A stretch of 26,545 bases of DNA from a virus, in the IMG/VR virus record IMGVR_UViG_3300031885_000093, positions 1-26,545 of that record. One strand, written 5' to 3'. Shown piece by piece: positions 1 through 6,779 of the stretch. The notes below the pieces were generated by a model. It made no database searches. It saw nothing but the letters and a program-made list of their open reading frames with translations, and was not told the origin of the DNA. Numbering within the stretch: the stretch's first letter is position 1; each line of letters starts with the position of its first letter. A program made the position numbers and the translations under genes.

Positions 1-165
1 TTTTTCCACAATTTTTCCACCCTTTTCGAAATTTTTTTCCAGAAATTTTGTGCCCAGAGGAGCGAAGTGAACTCCTTGAGGAGCGATGGAATTGTGTTGT
101 ACGAAGTTTTGAGGGTGTGCTGCACTGTGTTGTACAGGCAGCACATGTATCGAGGGGTTGGGTGA
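1..165. other. Non-coding, repeat-bearing tract after the groES-like gene
   Basis: No convincing gene is present. From about position 50 the tract is richer in G than its surroundings and holds short repeats: GAGGAGCGA occurs at about 57-65 and again at about 78-86, and TGTGTTGTAC occurs at about 94-102 and again at about 126-135. A small inverted repeat (CTCCT/AGGAG) lies at 72-83 and a larger hairpin at 117-144. The first 40 bases hold runs of T and two TTTTTCCAC copies. A minus-strand frame opens at ATG 146-144 and stays open to the window edge. It has no ribosome binding site and is rich in CTC and ACC codons that neighbouring genes avoid, so I do not call it a gene. Confidence 0.6.
117..144. 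repeat. Strong hairpin downstream of the groES-like gene
   Basis: GTGCTGC at 117-123 pairs with GCAGCAC at 138-144. After a single bulged A at 124, CTGT (125-128) pairs with ACAG (134-137), leaving a GTTGT loop. On the minus strand the hairpin starts about 20 nt past the groES-like stop codon. No U-run follows it in either direction, so it is not a classic intrinsic terminator. It may act as an mRNA 3' end structure, a processing site or part of a structured RNA. Confidence 0.55.
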
Positions 166-447
166 TTAATCGAATATAGCCACGACATCATCTTCATTTA
201 CAATAAAGAATGTGTCATCATTAACGTTGGTGGTAGTTGATTCGCTTTTCTTAGCGATTTGCCAATTAGGTAGGATGATATCGCCTTCTTTGACGAATAG
301 GCACCCAGCCCCTACTGCTAGTACTCTACCCTTTGTTACTTCTTTTGGGTCAGCACGGGACAGCACGATACCGCCTTCGGTGATCATTTCTTTTTCCAGC
401 ATTTCTACTACGATATTTTTGTTTATTGGTTTTAGGAAGTGTGCCAT
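166..447 (-). CDS. GroES-like co-chaperonin (Cpn10)
   Basis: The protein has 93 residues, close to the roughly 97 of bacterial GroES. It shows the GroES pattern in order: an N-terminal strand with KPINKNIVVEM, a mobile loop with EGGIVL (the IVL tripeptide contacts the GroEL apical domain), the core TKGRVLAVGAG, then KEGDIILPN and the C-terminal NEDDVVAIFD. This resembles bacterial GroES more than the divergent T4 gp31, which does the same job. The expected role is to cap host GroEL so that it can fold phage proteins, classically the major capsid protein. A GAGAG ribosome binding site precedes the ATG. The gene follows a 64-aa gene with a 1-nt gap and ends the leftmost operon of the window. 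The family is secure; the capsid-folding role is inferred from T4 gp31. Confidence 0.9.
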   Translation of the reverse strand: MAHFLKPINKNIVVEMLEKEMITEGGIVLSRADPKEVTKGRVLAVGAGCLFVKEGDIILPNWQIAKKSESTTTNVNDDTFFIVNEDDVVAIFD

Positions 448-448
448 A

Positions 449-643
449 TTAATCTCTCAGTAGTTTAGGTGCGGATTCGCCATCATGAACGTAGTCTTCG
501 GCGATGGTGTATGGGTTATCGGCGATACCGACATTTCTGTTGTGTACTAGTACATTATCCACATAGAAGTTAATTAGGTATCCGGATGGGGTATCCATTA
601 TTTCGGATCGTTTATTATTGTGTTGGTACGACATTGGTTTCAT
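449..643 (-). CDS. Small conserved-context hypothetical protein, 64 aa
   Basis: I do not recognise this family. The protein has 64 residues and no membrane segment or cysteine motif. It seems to contain a small beta-rich unit (YLINFYVDNVLVHNRN) followed by an acidic C-terminus. A second in-frame ATG (MSYQHNN) lies three codons in. The listed ATG has an AGG seven bases upstream and is preferred weakly. The gene sits tightly between the CobT-like gene (7-nt gap) and the groES-like gene (1-nt gap), so it is almost certainly translated from the same message. Function unknown. Confidence 0.65.
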   Translation of the reverse strand: MKPMSYQHNNKRSEIMDTPSGYLINFYVDNVLVHNRNVGIADNPYTIAEDYVHDGESAPKLLRD

Positions 644-650
644 ATATTGC

Positions 651-2642
651 CTATGATATCATATTAATAAAACGGTTCAGTACGACTCGATTAGTAGTTC
701 TTTGTTTTGAGAACTTAGTAAAGGAGGATACCAGACCACGGGTTGTTGCATTTTCTTTCACTTTTAATTCTGCATCTTCCGCTGTACCCATGCCATCAGC
801 TCTTAGTAGGTAGTATTCATCGTAACCGGCGGTAGTAACGACTTTATAGTTATCTCTTCGGAACTGTGCTTTAATAGCATCATGATCAATTGTATCTGGG
901 AACAGATATTCAATCGCGGATGTTGATCGTCTATACACGACATAGAACCCTATTATATTACACTTTGTAATGGACTTCAACAGTTTCAGGTAAGCTGCTG
1001 TGACTAGTCTACCATGATGCGGAGATTTAATAGTTTCTTGGTGTTTTGTTTTTGGGTCGCGTATCACTAGTGATTTAAATGTGTCGGGGTCGATACCCAG
1101 ACCTACTCTATCTATTCCATCGTTATAGTGTATGAATCGGTTACCATCTGATTCGCCATCCGTGAGGAACACGGTGTTAACGATTTGCAGATTGTAGTCT
1201 TTTTTAAACTTTGGTACTACTGTCATTGCAGTTACTATAGCTGCATTTAGTGGAGTACGCCCCAGAGAGAACCATTTAGGTGCTGATTGGTACTCATGCA
1301 TGTTTCTTGATAAGGCAAGCAATGATTGTACGGCATAGTTATATTCTCTCGTGATCATTTTATTAGATAGGATATTCAGCATATTAACTGACGAGAATAT
1401 TTCCAGGTCCCCGTCTTTGTGTGTTTGTATACTTTCTGCAAATCTATCGGTAAATGCGTACACCTCGAATGGTATATTGACTTGTTTGCAGAACATGACC
1501 AGATTGAGCAATTGTTTAACGGTATTATGCAGTGTATTCTGCATAGAACCTGACCAGTCTATGAACAGTACTAATCCATGAGATTTACCATTGGGCACGA
1601 CCGCTAGTTTCTTGAACATGTCATCCGCGAACTTATACGAGAATATAGCATCCATATTGAGTTCACCGGTTTTGGCGACAGAAGCACGTTTTAGTTGTTG
1701 AGCATTCTTTTTCAGTTCGAACTCTTTCACTAGGTACGCCACGACTTTCTTTGATTCTGTTCTGAACGTTTGGTACAGGTCATTATTCAGCACTAATCGT
1801 TGTTGATAATGTTCTCGGTAATATTCTGGGTGTATTAGATCGACATGTGTGCGATAGTTTCTCCACACGATTTTGTGGTCTACTATTACTTTATCCATAT
1901 CCACGGTTGGTATATTGCCGTAGTAGTATTCAAAATTGGCCTCGGAGTATAGTTGTTCTTGGTTTTTTCGTAATGCGTTGTCGGTTTCTGACTCTACACG
2001 TTTTTGATAGTCGCATGATTCACCATCGCGATCGCCATCACTTTCTTGTTCCTCTCCTTCATCATTTGGATTGGTGGATTCTTTATCTTCTATTTCGAGA
2101 TAATCCATTACTTTTCTTGCTACTATTAGTACATCATCTATTGTGGTACAACTCAAGATCTCTTCCATCAGGTCTTGTTCTATTGTTGTGATGAAATCTA
2201 TACCACTATTAACACCGAGCTTTATGTACATATTAGCTCTATCGATGAAATTTAGTTCATTGATATTAGTATCTTCTGTGTCGAAGAAGTTTCTCTTGAC
2301 AAGATCATTATAGGCTATAATGAATGGTTGTTTTAGTCCAGGATATTTGGACTTGATCATTTTTTCTATACGAGCATCTTCTATCACATTTAGCACAGAG
2401 AATGTGATGTCTAGTTCTTTATATCGTGTAAAGAGTTCTGGTGGTGTAAACAGTGCATGACCGACTTCGTGGCCCATGAACAGATCATATAATTCTGGGA
2501 TAATCTTATCGTCTAGTATAGGTATTGTTAGAATACGGTTAATCACATCGAAAGATGCTGTTCTAACTTTACGTTGTTCAACGATAAGATTTTCTGATGC
2601 CATTAATTTGGCGAGGATTGATTTGGACTGTACTAATTTCAT
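651..2642 (-). CDS. CobT-like metallopeptidase / VWA-domain protein
   Basis: The 663-residue protein joins two modules. Residues 58-62 are HEVGH, a zincin HExxH site, followed by NVIEDAR at 85-91, whose Glu88 fits the third zinc ligand of VWA-linked peptidases. Residues about 185-215 form an acidic linker. From about 355 a von Willebrand A domain starts with the MIDAS motif D362-W-S364-G-S366, and the remaining metal residues lie in GRTPLN and LTDGESDG further on. This is the architecture of CobT and related VWA metallopeptidases, which work with a MoxR/CobS-type AAA+ ATPase. Marine T4-like phages often carry CobS/CobT-like genes. No CobS-like ATPase is visible here, so its partner must lie outside the window or come from the host. 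A consensus promoter lies directly upstream. Enzymatic substrate unknown. Confidence 0.82.
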   Translation of the reverse strand: MKLVQSKSILAKLMASENLIVEQRKVRTASFDVINRILTIPILDDKIIPELYDLFMGHEVGHALFTPPELFTRYKELDITFSVLNVIEDARIEKMIKSKYPGLKQPFIIAYNDLVKRNFFDTEDTNINELNFIDRANMYIKLGVNSGIDFITTIEQDLMEEILSCTTIDDVLIVARKVMDYLEIEDKESTNPNDEGEEQESDGDRDGESCDYQKRVESETDNALRKNQEQLYSEANFEYYYGNIPTVDMDKVIVDHKIVWRNYRTHVDLIHPEYYREHYQQRLVLNNDLYQTFRTESKKVVAYLVKEFELKKNAQQLKRASVAKTGELNMDAIFSYKFADDMFKKLAVVPNGKSHGLVLFIDWSGSMQNTLHNTVKQLLNLVMFCKQVNIPFEVYAFTDRFAESIQTHKDGDLEIFSSVNMLNILSNKMITREYNYAVQSLLALSRNMHEYQSAPKWFSLGRTPLNAAIVTAMTVVPKFKKDYNLQIVNTVFLTDGESDGNRFIHYNDGIDRVGLGIDPDTFKSLVIRDPKTKHQETIKSPHHGRLVTAAYLKLLKSITKCNIIGFYVVYRRSTSAIEYLFPDTIDHDAIKAQFRRDNYKVVTTAGYDEYYLLRADGMGTAEDAELKVKENATTRGLVSSFTKFSKQRTTNRVVLNRFINMIS

Positions 2643-2673
2643 ATATCACCGATAGATTCATAATGTATGGGTT

Positions 2674-2701
2674 ATTATACCATGTATTAGTACAGTGTCA
2701 A
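2674..2701 (-). promoter_or_regulatory. Sigma70-type consensus promoter for the CobT-like operon
   Basis: On the minus strand TTGACA (2701-2696) is followed after 16 nt by TATAAT (2679-2674), with TGG just before the -10. Both hexamers match the consensus exactly. The predicted start of transcription is near 2667, about 25 nt ahead of the ATG at 2642. The -35 begins just past the stop codon of the preceding gene, at 2705-2707. Confidence 0.85.
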
Positions 2702-2704
2702 GTT

Positions 2705-3127
2705 TTATGGCAGTAGGTCTGGAAATGCTTCTTTAATGAATTCATAATCTAGGCCAGGAACACCTAGATCTTTGTTGAAGATACCCATGACCACTTCTGA
2801 TTCTCTTGGTTCAATTGCTTCCAGGAACTGAGTTAATAGTTCTTCTCTTCGTTGTGGGGAGAGTTGTTCTGCTTGTGGGTGTCCTTTCTGGAACAGATAT
2901 AGTCTACGGATTTCGGTAGACAGTTGTGTATATGCCATACCAGGAACCACCTCCTTCGGCACATATTTGTGTGGCACTTCCTTGATCAGCCATTGATGAT
3001 CTGGGTGGTAAGCAAGTATAAACACATCAACCAGAGTTTTAGAGAGGTTTTTCTCGATGACTTTCATCTTATCGTGTCTAGTTGGTGCGTTTTCAATTTG
3101 GTCTAGTATTTCATATATGTTAATCAT
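2705..3127 (-). CDS. Phage protein resembling a stand-alone DNA-ligase N-terminal domain
   Basis: The protein has 140 residues and no membrane segments. By eye it follows the N-terminal, non-catalytic domain of T4 DNA ligase gp30: a helical start (INIYEILDQIENA...KMKVIEKN), a middle with LAYHPDHQWLIKEVP, and the end ESEVVMGIFNKDLGVPGLDYEFIKEAFPDLLP. That end parallels the gp30 segment that reads EVLRRVMMRDLECG and ends with a WPGLIP motif. The adenylation domain and its lysine motif are absent. Marine T4-like phages carry proteins of this size and pattern (I believe the family is DUF6433). Its start codon overlaps the RNase H stop by 1 nt (TAATG). A DNA-binding role in lagging-strand processing is an inference from the similarity and from this neighbour. 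Confidence 0.8.
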   Translation of the reverse strand: MINIYEILDQIENAPTRHDKMKVIEKNLSKTLVDVFILAYHPDHQWLIKEVPHKYVPKEVVPGMAYTQLSTEIRRLYLFQKGHPQAEQLSPQRREELLTQFLEAIEPRESEVVMGIFNKDLGVPGLDYEFIKEAFPDLLP

Positions 3128-3969
3128 TAGAATTCATCCATCACTGTTATAAGGTTTCGTAGTTTATATTGAACCATATAGTCCAATAGGTGTTTTCTTG
3201 GTGCAGGTTTTGTTTCTTCGTAGCATTTGATGATATTCTGTTTAATATGTGTTGGTATAAAAGACAGGTCGATCATCTGTTGGTTTCGTATAAAGTTATT
3301 CTTTTGTGTTTCATCTTCCCATTCAGTATGGTTTTCGTACAGAAGTTTCTCAAGGATACCTTTTGTCACAGATTTCTGTTTAATTTCCATGACGAATGTA
3401 TCGCTCGGTGATAGTACATTAGGTACACCATCGCCACGATCGCCGCGAATAATCTTCTCTTTAAGTTCTAGAGTAGGGTTTTCTGATTTCAGGAACTTCT
3501 TTTGCATTGGTGAGTATTGCTTAACGTTTTTATGGCTATGCAATTGCAGAAAGTCTTCATCACCGGATAGTATTAGTATCTTTTGTGTTGGTGCGTGTCT
3601 TGGTACCAAAGTTCCGATGATATCATCTGCTTCGGCCATATCCACTTCGATCACCTTGTATGGGAAATAGTCTTTAAGTTCTTGTCTGAACTTGGTCATC
3701 ATTTCAAACACAAGTTTCCAATCAAGGTCTGATTTAGCACGAGATTTTGCTCGACACGCTTTGTAGTATGGGAACTCGGACTTGCGCCAATACGTTCTGT
3801 TATCACAGCAAATGACCACTTCACCATACTCTTTGAATGTTTTCACATGTCCACGTATCATATTAAGTATCATATACCGAATATCATTTTCGGTCGTGTT
3901 GGTGTTCTTCGGTGATATTTGTGGCATGATACCCGATATCAGTATCTGGTTTAGATCAATTAATAACAT
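3127..3969 (-). CDS. rnh: T4-type RNase H / 5'-3' flap exonuclease
   Basis: The 280-residue protein belongs to the FEN1/T4 RNase H family, which removes RNA primers and flaps from lagging-strand fragments (T4 Rnh has 305 residues). The metal-binding acidic residues appear in the expected order: D5 in LLIDLN, D56 in VVICCDNR, D115/D116 in EADDIIG, D137 and D139 in LSGDEDFLQLH, and D177/D180 in RGDRGDGVPN. The last of these opens the helix-hairpin-helix region. KSEFPYYKACR matches the substrate-binding arch region. AAGGT lies eight bases before the ATG. It overlaps the ligase-N-like gene by 1 nt, which suggests the two products work together in maturing Okazaki fragments. Confidence 0.92.
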   Translation of the reverse strand: MLLIDLNQILISGIMPQISPKNTNTTENDIRYMILNMIRGHVKTFKEYGEVVICCDNRTYWRKSEFPYYKACRAKSRAKSDLDWKLVFEMMTKFRQELKDYFPYKVIEVDMAEADDIIGTLVPRHAPTQKILILSGDEDFLQLHSHKNVKQYSPMQKKFLKSENPTLELKEKIIRGDRGDGVPNVLSPSDTFVMEIKQKSVTKGILEKLLYENHTEWEDETQKNNFIRNQQMIDLSFIPTHIKQNIIKCYEETKPAPRKHLLDYMVQYKLRNLITVMDEF

Positions 3970-3977
3970 AATATACC

Positions 3978-4313
3978 TTACTCAAAAATAGAATCAAAAA
4001 ATGTGTCTGATGTTGTTGTTTTCCTTCCGATGACACCATAGAACCCACACTTTATTAGGTGCTCTAGGTATACTACGGGGTCCGCTAATATAGCATCGAA
4101 ACAGTCTTCGATCACCATAACACCGTCTTCGTTTGGTTCTATGAACACTATCTCATAGTTCTTACCAAGTTTAGAACCGCCAACGCTTTCGCCTGGATCT
4201 TTGTACATGAATGTTTCTATGTGTGTATGTTCATCCAGTTCTTCGTACGGAGAAAAGATAAACCCATCGTATGGGGTTTCTGCCAATTTTCTGATGTTGT
4301 CGAGTAGACTCAT
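3978..4313 (-). CDS. Hypothetical protein, 111 aa
   Basis: I do not recognise this protein. It has 111 residues, is acidic, and has no membrane segment. It begins MSLLDNIRKLAETPYDGFIFSP, and UvsX at the other end of the window also begins MSLLD. The middle carries alternating beta-type segments (NYEIVFIEPNEDGVMVIED) and an aromatic, glycine-bearing stretch (LIKCGFYGVIGRK). It lies 8 nt upstream of the RNase H start and 7 nt downstream of the GIY-YIG-like gene, so it is a member of the same message. Coding is supported by the tight packing and by codon use like its neighbours. Function unknown. Confidence 0.7.
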   Translation of the reverse strand: MSLLDNIRKLAETPYDGFIFSPYEELDEHTHIETFMYKDPGESVGGSKLGKNYEIVFIEPNEDGVMVIEDCFDAILADPVVYLEHLIKCGFYGVIGRKTTTSDTFFDSIFE

Positions 4314-4320
4314 ACTGCTC

Positions 4321-4749
4321 CTATAGTTTTACATGATTCCTGTGGATTTTACACGCTATAATTCCATTATACCACATATCTGGGAATTCCAACACTTTAT
4401 TTGCAAATTGTTCTCTTGCTTCTGTGTATGACAGATTTCCTTTCGATGTGCAGTAGAATACTATTTCGCGAGTAAAGTTTTCTTCCCCGTGTATCTTAAC
4501 ATCATTCTGTAATTCTAAAGATGATGACCAATATGTTTTCCAATCGGATTCCACTTGTTTCTTTATCTTTTTCTTCTTTTTCACACCAGATTTTAGTGTT
4601 ACTGTTTTAATAGATGTTTTTGTGAAGTGTGATAGCTTCTTACCAATATACTTCCTGTTGTTAGTCAGATTTGTTATAAGATACACAAACCCGACACAAT
4701 CAGGAAGTACTTCGACAGCATCACCGTTGTATGACCACATTAGTCCCAA
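4321..4749 (-). CDS. GIY-YIG-like phage nuclease domain protein
   Basis: The 142-residue protein has a GIY-YIG-type core. VYL (22-24) and YIG (34-36) form the two characteristic strands, followed by basic residues KK. A lysine-rich insert lies at 52-64, then SDWKTYWSSS, KIHGEENFTREIVFYC, and TEAREQF with Glu110 as a candidate catalytic glutamate. The protein ends with YNGIIACKIHRNHV. Proteins of this pattern are common in T4-like phages as free-standing predicted endonucleases. The usual homing-endonuclease DNA-binding repeats are missing, so it may be a phage housekeeping or repair nuclease rather than a mobile one. Its start overlaps the end of the zinc-ribbon gene by 10 nt. Activity and target unknown. 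Confidence 0.75.
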   Translation of the reverse strand: MGLMWSYNGDAVEVLPDCVGFVYLITNLTNNRKYIGKKLSHFTKTSIKTVTLKSGVKKKKKIKKQVESDWKTYWSSSLELQNDVKIHGEENFTREIVFYCTSKGNLSYTEAREQFANKVLEFPDMWYNGIIACKIHRNHVKL

Positions 4750-4928
4750 TCTTCTTCTAGGTCTAATTCTTCCTCTACAAACTCTTCGTCATACTCTTCT
4801 ATTAACTCACCACAGAACGGGCAGTGTACTGGGATGTCTTTAGAAACCATTTCTGCTTGATATGTTATACTGAAATATGAATCGCAATTAGAGCACTCCT
4901 CTTTTATGTTTTTCTTTGTCATGTGCAT
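4740..4928 (-). CDS. Small zinc-ribbon protein with acidic tail
   Basis: The 62-residue protein carries two CxxC knuckles (CSNC and CPFC) about 24 residues apart, which together would bind one zinc ion. The last 20 residues are almost entirely Glu and Asp. Starts at 4928 (MHMTKK) or two codons later at 4922 (MTKK) are both possible; neither has a clear ribosome binding site. Similar zinc ribbons with acidic tails occur in T4-like phages without known function. The tail could mimic nucleic acid or bind a basic partner, but that is a guess. It lies 19 nt after nrdA and overlaps the next gene by 10 nt. Confidence 0.75.
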   Translation of the reverse strand: MHMTKKNIKEECSNCDSYFSITYQAEMVSKDIPVHCPFCGELIEEYDEEFVEEELDLEEDWD

Positions 4929-4947
4929 ATGTTATGTTTTATGTTGT

Positions 4948-6651
4948 TTATCCGTGACAACTTAAGCACTCGTTTTTACTAACATTCACACCCGATTCTG
5001 AACGAATATAGTATAAACCTTTGATATACGGGTCCTTGAACGCCATTTTGTGCACTTCGCTAATATATTCTTCGTCTTCGTCAGCCGAGAAGAACAGATT
5101 GATCGATTGCCCCTGATCTATATATCTCTGTCTAGCAGACGCTAATCTAATGATTTGTTTCTGGTCAATTTCAAATGCTGTCTTGAATACCGATTTCTCA
5201 TCATCAGTTAGCCATTCAACGTGTTGCACCGATCCGTTATGTGATATAATATCTTTCACGGTCTCATCGGAGTATACATCACGATCTTTCATAAGATTTA
5301 GCAATGTCGGGTTAACTCTATCCATTTTACCTGCGGCAGTATTTTGCACATACGCATTCTTGTATATTGGCTCAATGCCCTGCGATACGGAGCCACATAT
5401 CAGTGCCGATGACAGATTAGGTGCTATTGCTATTCTATGGGTATTTCTGACACCATACCCTTTACACCAAAAAGGTTCACCAAATTCAGTAGCCATCCAT
5501 TGTGATGCACGAAGGGTCTCATCATGCAGGTGCTTGAATATTTCTGTATTCTTGTAATATGCATCCATTGATTCAAATGGAATGGAGTGTTCTTGTAGGT
5601 AAGTATGGAAACCCAGCATACCCAAACCAAGTGCTCTACTCTTTTCGGCGAACCGCACTACCTTTTCCATACCCCGTGTTTTCTTACCAATTTCTATTAG
5701 ATCTTGGTTAACACAATCTAAGAATACTGTAGCATTGAATACTGCATCGGTATCTTTCCATTCATCGTATAGAGAAGCATTCATAGAAGATAATACACAT
5801 GAAAATGTGTGGTCTTCGTCTGAAAATAGCTGTACTTCAGAGCACAAGTTAGAGGCTTTTACCGTTAGATTTTTATCTTTATACATCTTTGGGTTTTGTG
5901 AGTTCACTTTATCAATAAATTCAAAATACCCTTTTCCTGTGATCATCTTTAATTTTAGTGATTTTTGGTACCGATCAATAGCATCTTTATCACCAGCATC
6001 TAATCTATCAATGAACTTATTAGTCACAATCCATCCAATATTAGCATCATCGGGATTCTTTGTGATGAAGTTCACAAGTTCAAAGAAATCATCATGATCA
6101 ATTTCAACATATCCTGCCCATGCACCCCTACGTTGAGAACCTTGGCTGATATCTCTTGACATCTGCACAAAGTCCTTAAATACAGGAAGAACACCAGATG
6201 CCGAACCTTTTAGTCCAGTAATCTTAGATCCTCTTGGCCTAATACCACCAAGATAGCTAGATGTACCAAAACCGTTTTTAGACAGGATAGCATTTTCTTT
6301 TTGTGCATCATAGAACGCATATACAGAATCATCAACATAATTTCCAGAACAACTCACTGGACAACCGACACCGGTGCCCATATTGGATAACACAGGCGTT
6401 GATGCTGCTAGATGACCATTCCACAGCAAGTTATAGAACTTTTCTTGCCATTCTGCTGGTGTTGTTGTGTATGATGCTGCATGTTTAGCCACTCGAGTAT
6501 ATACCGATTCTAGATCTGGATACTCTTTTGATAGATATTTCTCTTTAAGCATTTGCCATGCGGCAGTTGAACACCAATCTGGAAGTTTTCCTTCTTCTTG
6601 TAGCCGTTTTCTTTCAATGCCCAACTCTTCATATATCGATAACTCTACCAT
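4948..6651 (-). CDS. nrdA: Ribonucleoside-diphosphate reductase class I, alpha subunit
   Basis: The 567-residue catalytic subunit reduces ribonucleoside diphosphates to deoxy forms for phage DNA synthesis, together with NrdB. The active-site residues are all visible: C101 in CPVSCSGN and C285 in FSCVLSS (redox pair), N268-C270-E272 in NLCSEV (thiyl radical site), Y547-Y548 (radical transfer), and the C-terminal shuttle pair C562/C565 in CLSC. It is much shorter than E. coli or T4 NrdA (about 750). It starts directly before the catalytic core, so the N-terminal ATP-cone that lets dATP switch the enzyme off is missing. AAGGA lies eight bases before the ATG. It has its own promoter at 6687-6715, as needed because a gene in the opposite direction separates it from nrdB. 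Confidence 0.95.
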   Translation of the reverse strand: MVELSIYEELGIERKRLQEEGKLPDWCSTAAWQMLKEKYLSKEYPDLESVYTRVAKHAASYTTTPAEWQEKFYNLLWNGHLAASTPVLSNMGTGVGCPVSCSGNYVDDSVYAFYDAQKENAILSKNGFGTSSYLGGIRPRGSKITGLKGSASGVLPVFKDFVQMSRDISQGSQRRGAWAGYVEIDHDDFFELVNFITKNPDDANIGWIVTNKFIDRLDAGDKDAIDRYQKSLKLKMITGKGYFEFIDKVNSQNPKMYKDKNLTVKASNLCSEVQLFSDEDHTFSCVLSSMNASLYDEWKDTDAVFNATVFLDCVNQDLIEIGKKTRGMEKVVRFAEKSRALGLGMLGFHTYLQEHSIPFESMDAYYKNTEIFKHLHDETLRASQWMATEFGEPFWCKGYGVRNTHRIAIAPNLSSALICGSVSQGIEPIYKNAYVQNTAAGKMDRVNPTLLNLMKDRDVYSDETVKDIISHNGSVQHVEWLTDDEKSVFKTAFEIDQKQIIRLASARQRYIDQGQSINLFFSADEDEEYISEVHKMAFKDPYIKGLYYIRSESGVNVSKNECLSCHG

Positions 6652-6676
6652 TCAAAATTCCTTAAGTTTTAATTTA

Positions 6677-6684
6677 TATAAATA
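6677..6684 (+). promoter_or_regulatory. T4-type late promoter for the homing endonuclease
   Basis: TATAAATA, the exact T4 late promoter -10 consensus, lies on the plus strand about 95 nt upstream of the endonuclease start and inside a non-coding spacer. T4 homing endonuclease genes are often transcribed late. The octamer occurs by chance in AT-rich DNA (three other plus-strand copies in the window lie inside genes on the opposite strand), so the position rather than the match supports this call. Confidence 0.55.
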
Positions 6685-6686
6685 CA

Positions 6687-6715
6687 ATTATATAACGAAA
6701 TGCGTTATATGTAAA
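6687..6715 (-). promoter_or_regulatory. Sigma70-type promoter for nrdA
   Basis: On the minus strand TTTACA (6715-6710) is followed after 17 nt by TATAAT (6692-6687). Only one base departs from consensus. The predicted start of transcription is near 6680, about 29 nt before the nrdA ATG. Its -10 almost abuts the plus-strand late promoter, and its spacer is filled by the palindrome at 6690-6710. Confidence 0.75.
6690..6710. repeat. Palindrome in the nrdA/endonuclease divergent promoter region
   Basis: ATATAACG (6690-6697) and CGTTATAT (6703-6710) form a perfect 8-bp inverted repeat around AAATG. It spans the spacer of the nrdA promoter and also falls at the likely first transcribed bases of the plus-strand late transcript. 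It may be an operator for a dimeric repressor or a 5' mRNA stem-loop. Confidence 0.6.
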
Positions 6716-6779
6716 GAAAAAGGTGTTACTCGCGGATTGCCGTCCCAGTAACTCTAATCATTCAACAATGGAAACCATT

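Noticed and set aside
117-144. Hairpin as an intrinsic transcription terminator
   Set aside because: Neither strand has a run of T directly after the stem.
1-146. Minus-strand open frame from ATG 146 to the window edge
   Set aside because: No ribosome binding site, codon use unlike the neighbouring genes, and it runs through a hairpin and repeats; it cannot be judged without the adjoining sequence.
4366-4392. TTGGAA...TATAAT promoter-like pair on the minus strand
   Set aside because: The spacing is only 15 nt and the bases encode conserved residues of the GIY-YIG-like protein; chance is the simpler reading.
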